Source: Mesorhizobium sp. CU3
GTDB taxonomy: Bacteria > Pseudomonadota > Alphaproteobacteria > Rhizobiales > Rhizobiaceae
Direction of reading: 5' to 3'
Assembly (NCBI RefSeq): GCF_006442965.1
Contig: NZ_VFWX01000030.1
Span: forward strand, 1 to 34,534
DNA length: 34,534 nucleotides
Shown here: positions 34,516-34,534 of the stretch, piece by piece
How the letters are laid out: every line of letters begins with the position of its first letter
Numbering within the stretch: the first letter of the stretch is position 1
The notes under the pieces: model-generated
Seen by the model: only the letters and a program-made list of their open reading frames with translations
Told to the model about the DNA's origin: nothing
Database searches by the model: none
Translations under genes and position numbers: made by a program

Positions 34516-34534
34516 CCCCACCATGCCCCCGCAA

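Overview
This window looks like chromosomal DNA of a Rhizobiales alphaproteobacterium, most likely Mesorhizobium or a close relative. The evidence is high GC content, the alphaproteobacterial order tRNA-Trp, secE, nusG, rplK, rplA, rplJ, rplL, rpoB, an RpoB of 1378 residues, a BA14K-type small protein (a Brucella/rhizobial family), and interspersed palindromic repeats that I recognise from rhizobial intergenic DNA. The genus is an inference; no 16S gene is present.

Layout from left to right. Positions 1-573 hold the N-terminal 191 codons of NAD kinase (minus strand), cut by the window edge. Positions 1128-3253 hold a minus-strand pair, a DUF707 protein overlapping UDP-galactopyranose mutase (glf), which suggests galactofuranose use in a surface glycan. 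Positions 3756-9938 hold a plus-strand unit: a complete polyamine-type ABC importer (ATPase, two permeases, binding protein), an amidase-signature hydrolase and a TetR regulator. A truncated second TetR fragment and a minus-strand GT87-type membrane glycosyltransferase follow. A tRNA-Thr is at 11.6 kb. Next comes a run of small membrane and secreted proteins, including a histidine-rich peptide and a BA14K-like protein that share a duplicated 5' leader.

Positions 14045-18700 hold the glyoxylate-to-glycerate route: a divergent IclR regulator, then gcl, hyi and glxR. Gcl condenses two glyoxylates to tartronate semialdehyde, Hyi interconverts this with hydroxypyruvate, and GlxR reduces it to glycerate. 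rlmB (minus) and tRNA-Tyr/tRNA-Gly follow. Then come a YidB-like protein, a YeaQ/GlsB-type membrane protein, a sulfotransferase and an EamA transporter.

From 23 kb the window is core translation and transcription machinery: tuf, a tandemly duplicated ClpP-fold periplasmic protein, tRNA-Trp, secE, nusG, rplK, rplA, rplJ, rplL and rpoB. The window ends just after rpoB, where rpoC would be expected. The long spacers in this region (before secE, before rplJ, between rplL and rpoB) are rich in perfect hairpins and are the best candidates for RNA-level regulation. The tRNA-Thr(TGT), Tyr, Gly(TCC), tuf, secE order resembles the enterobacterial thrU-tyrU-glyT-thrT-tufB-secE cluster, here opened up by accessory genes.
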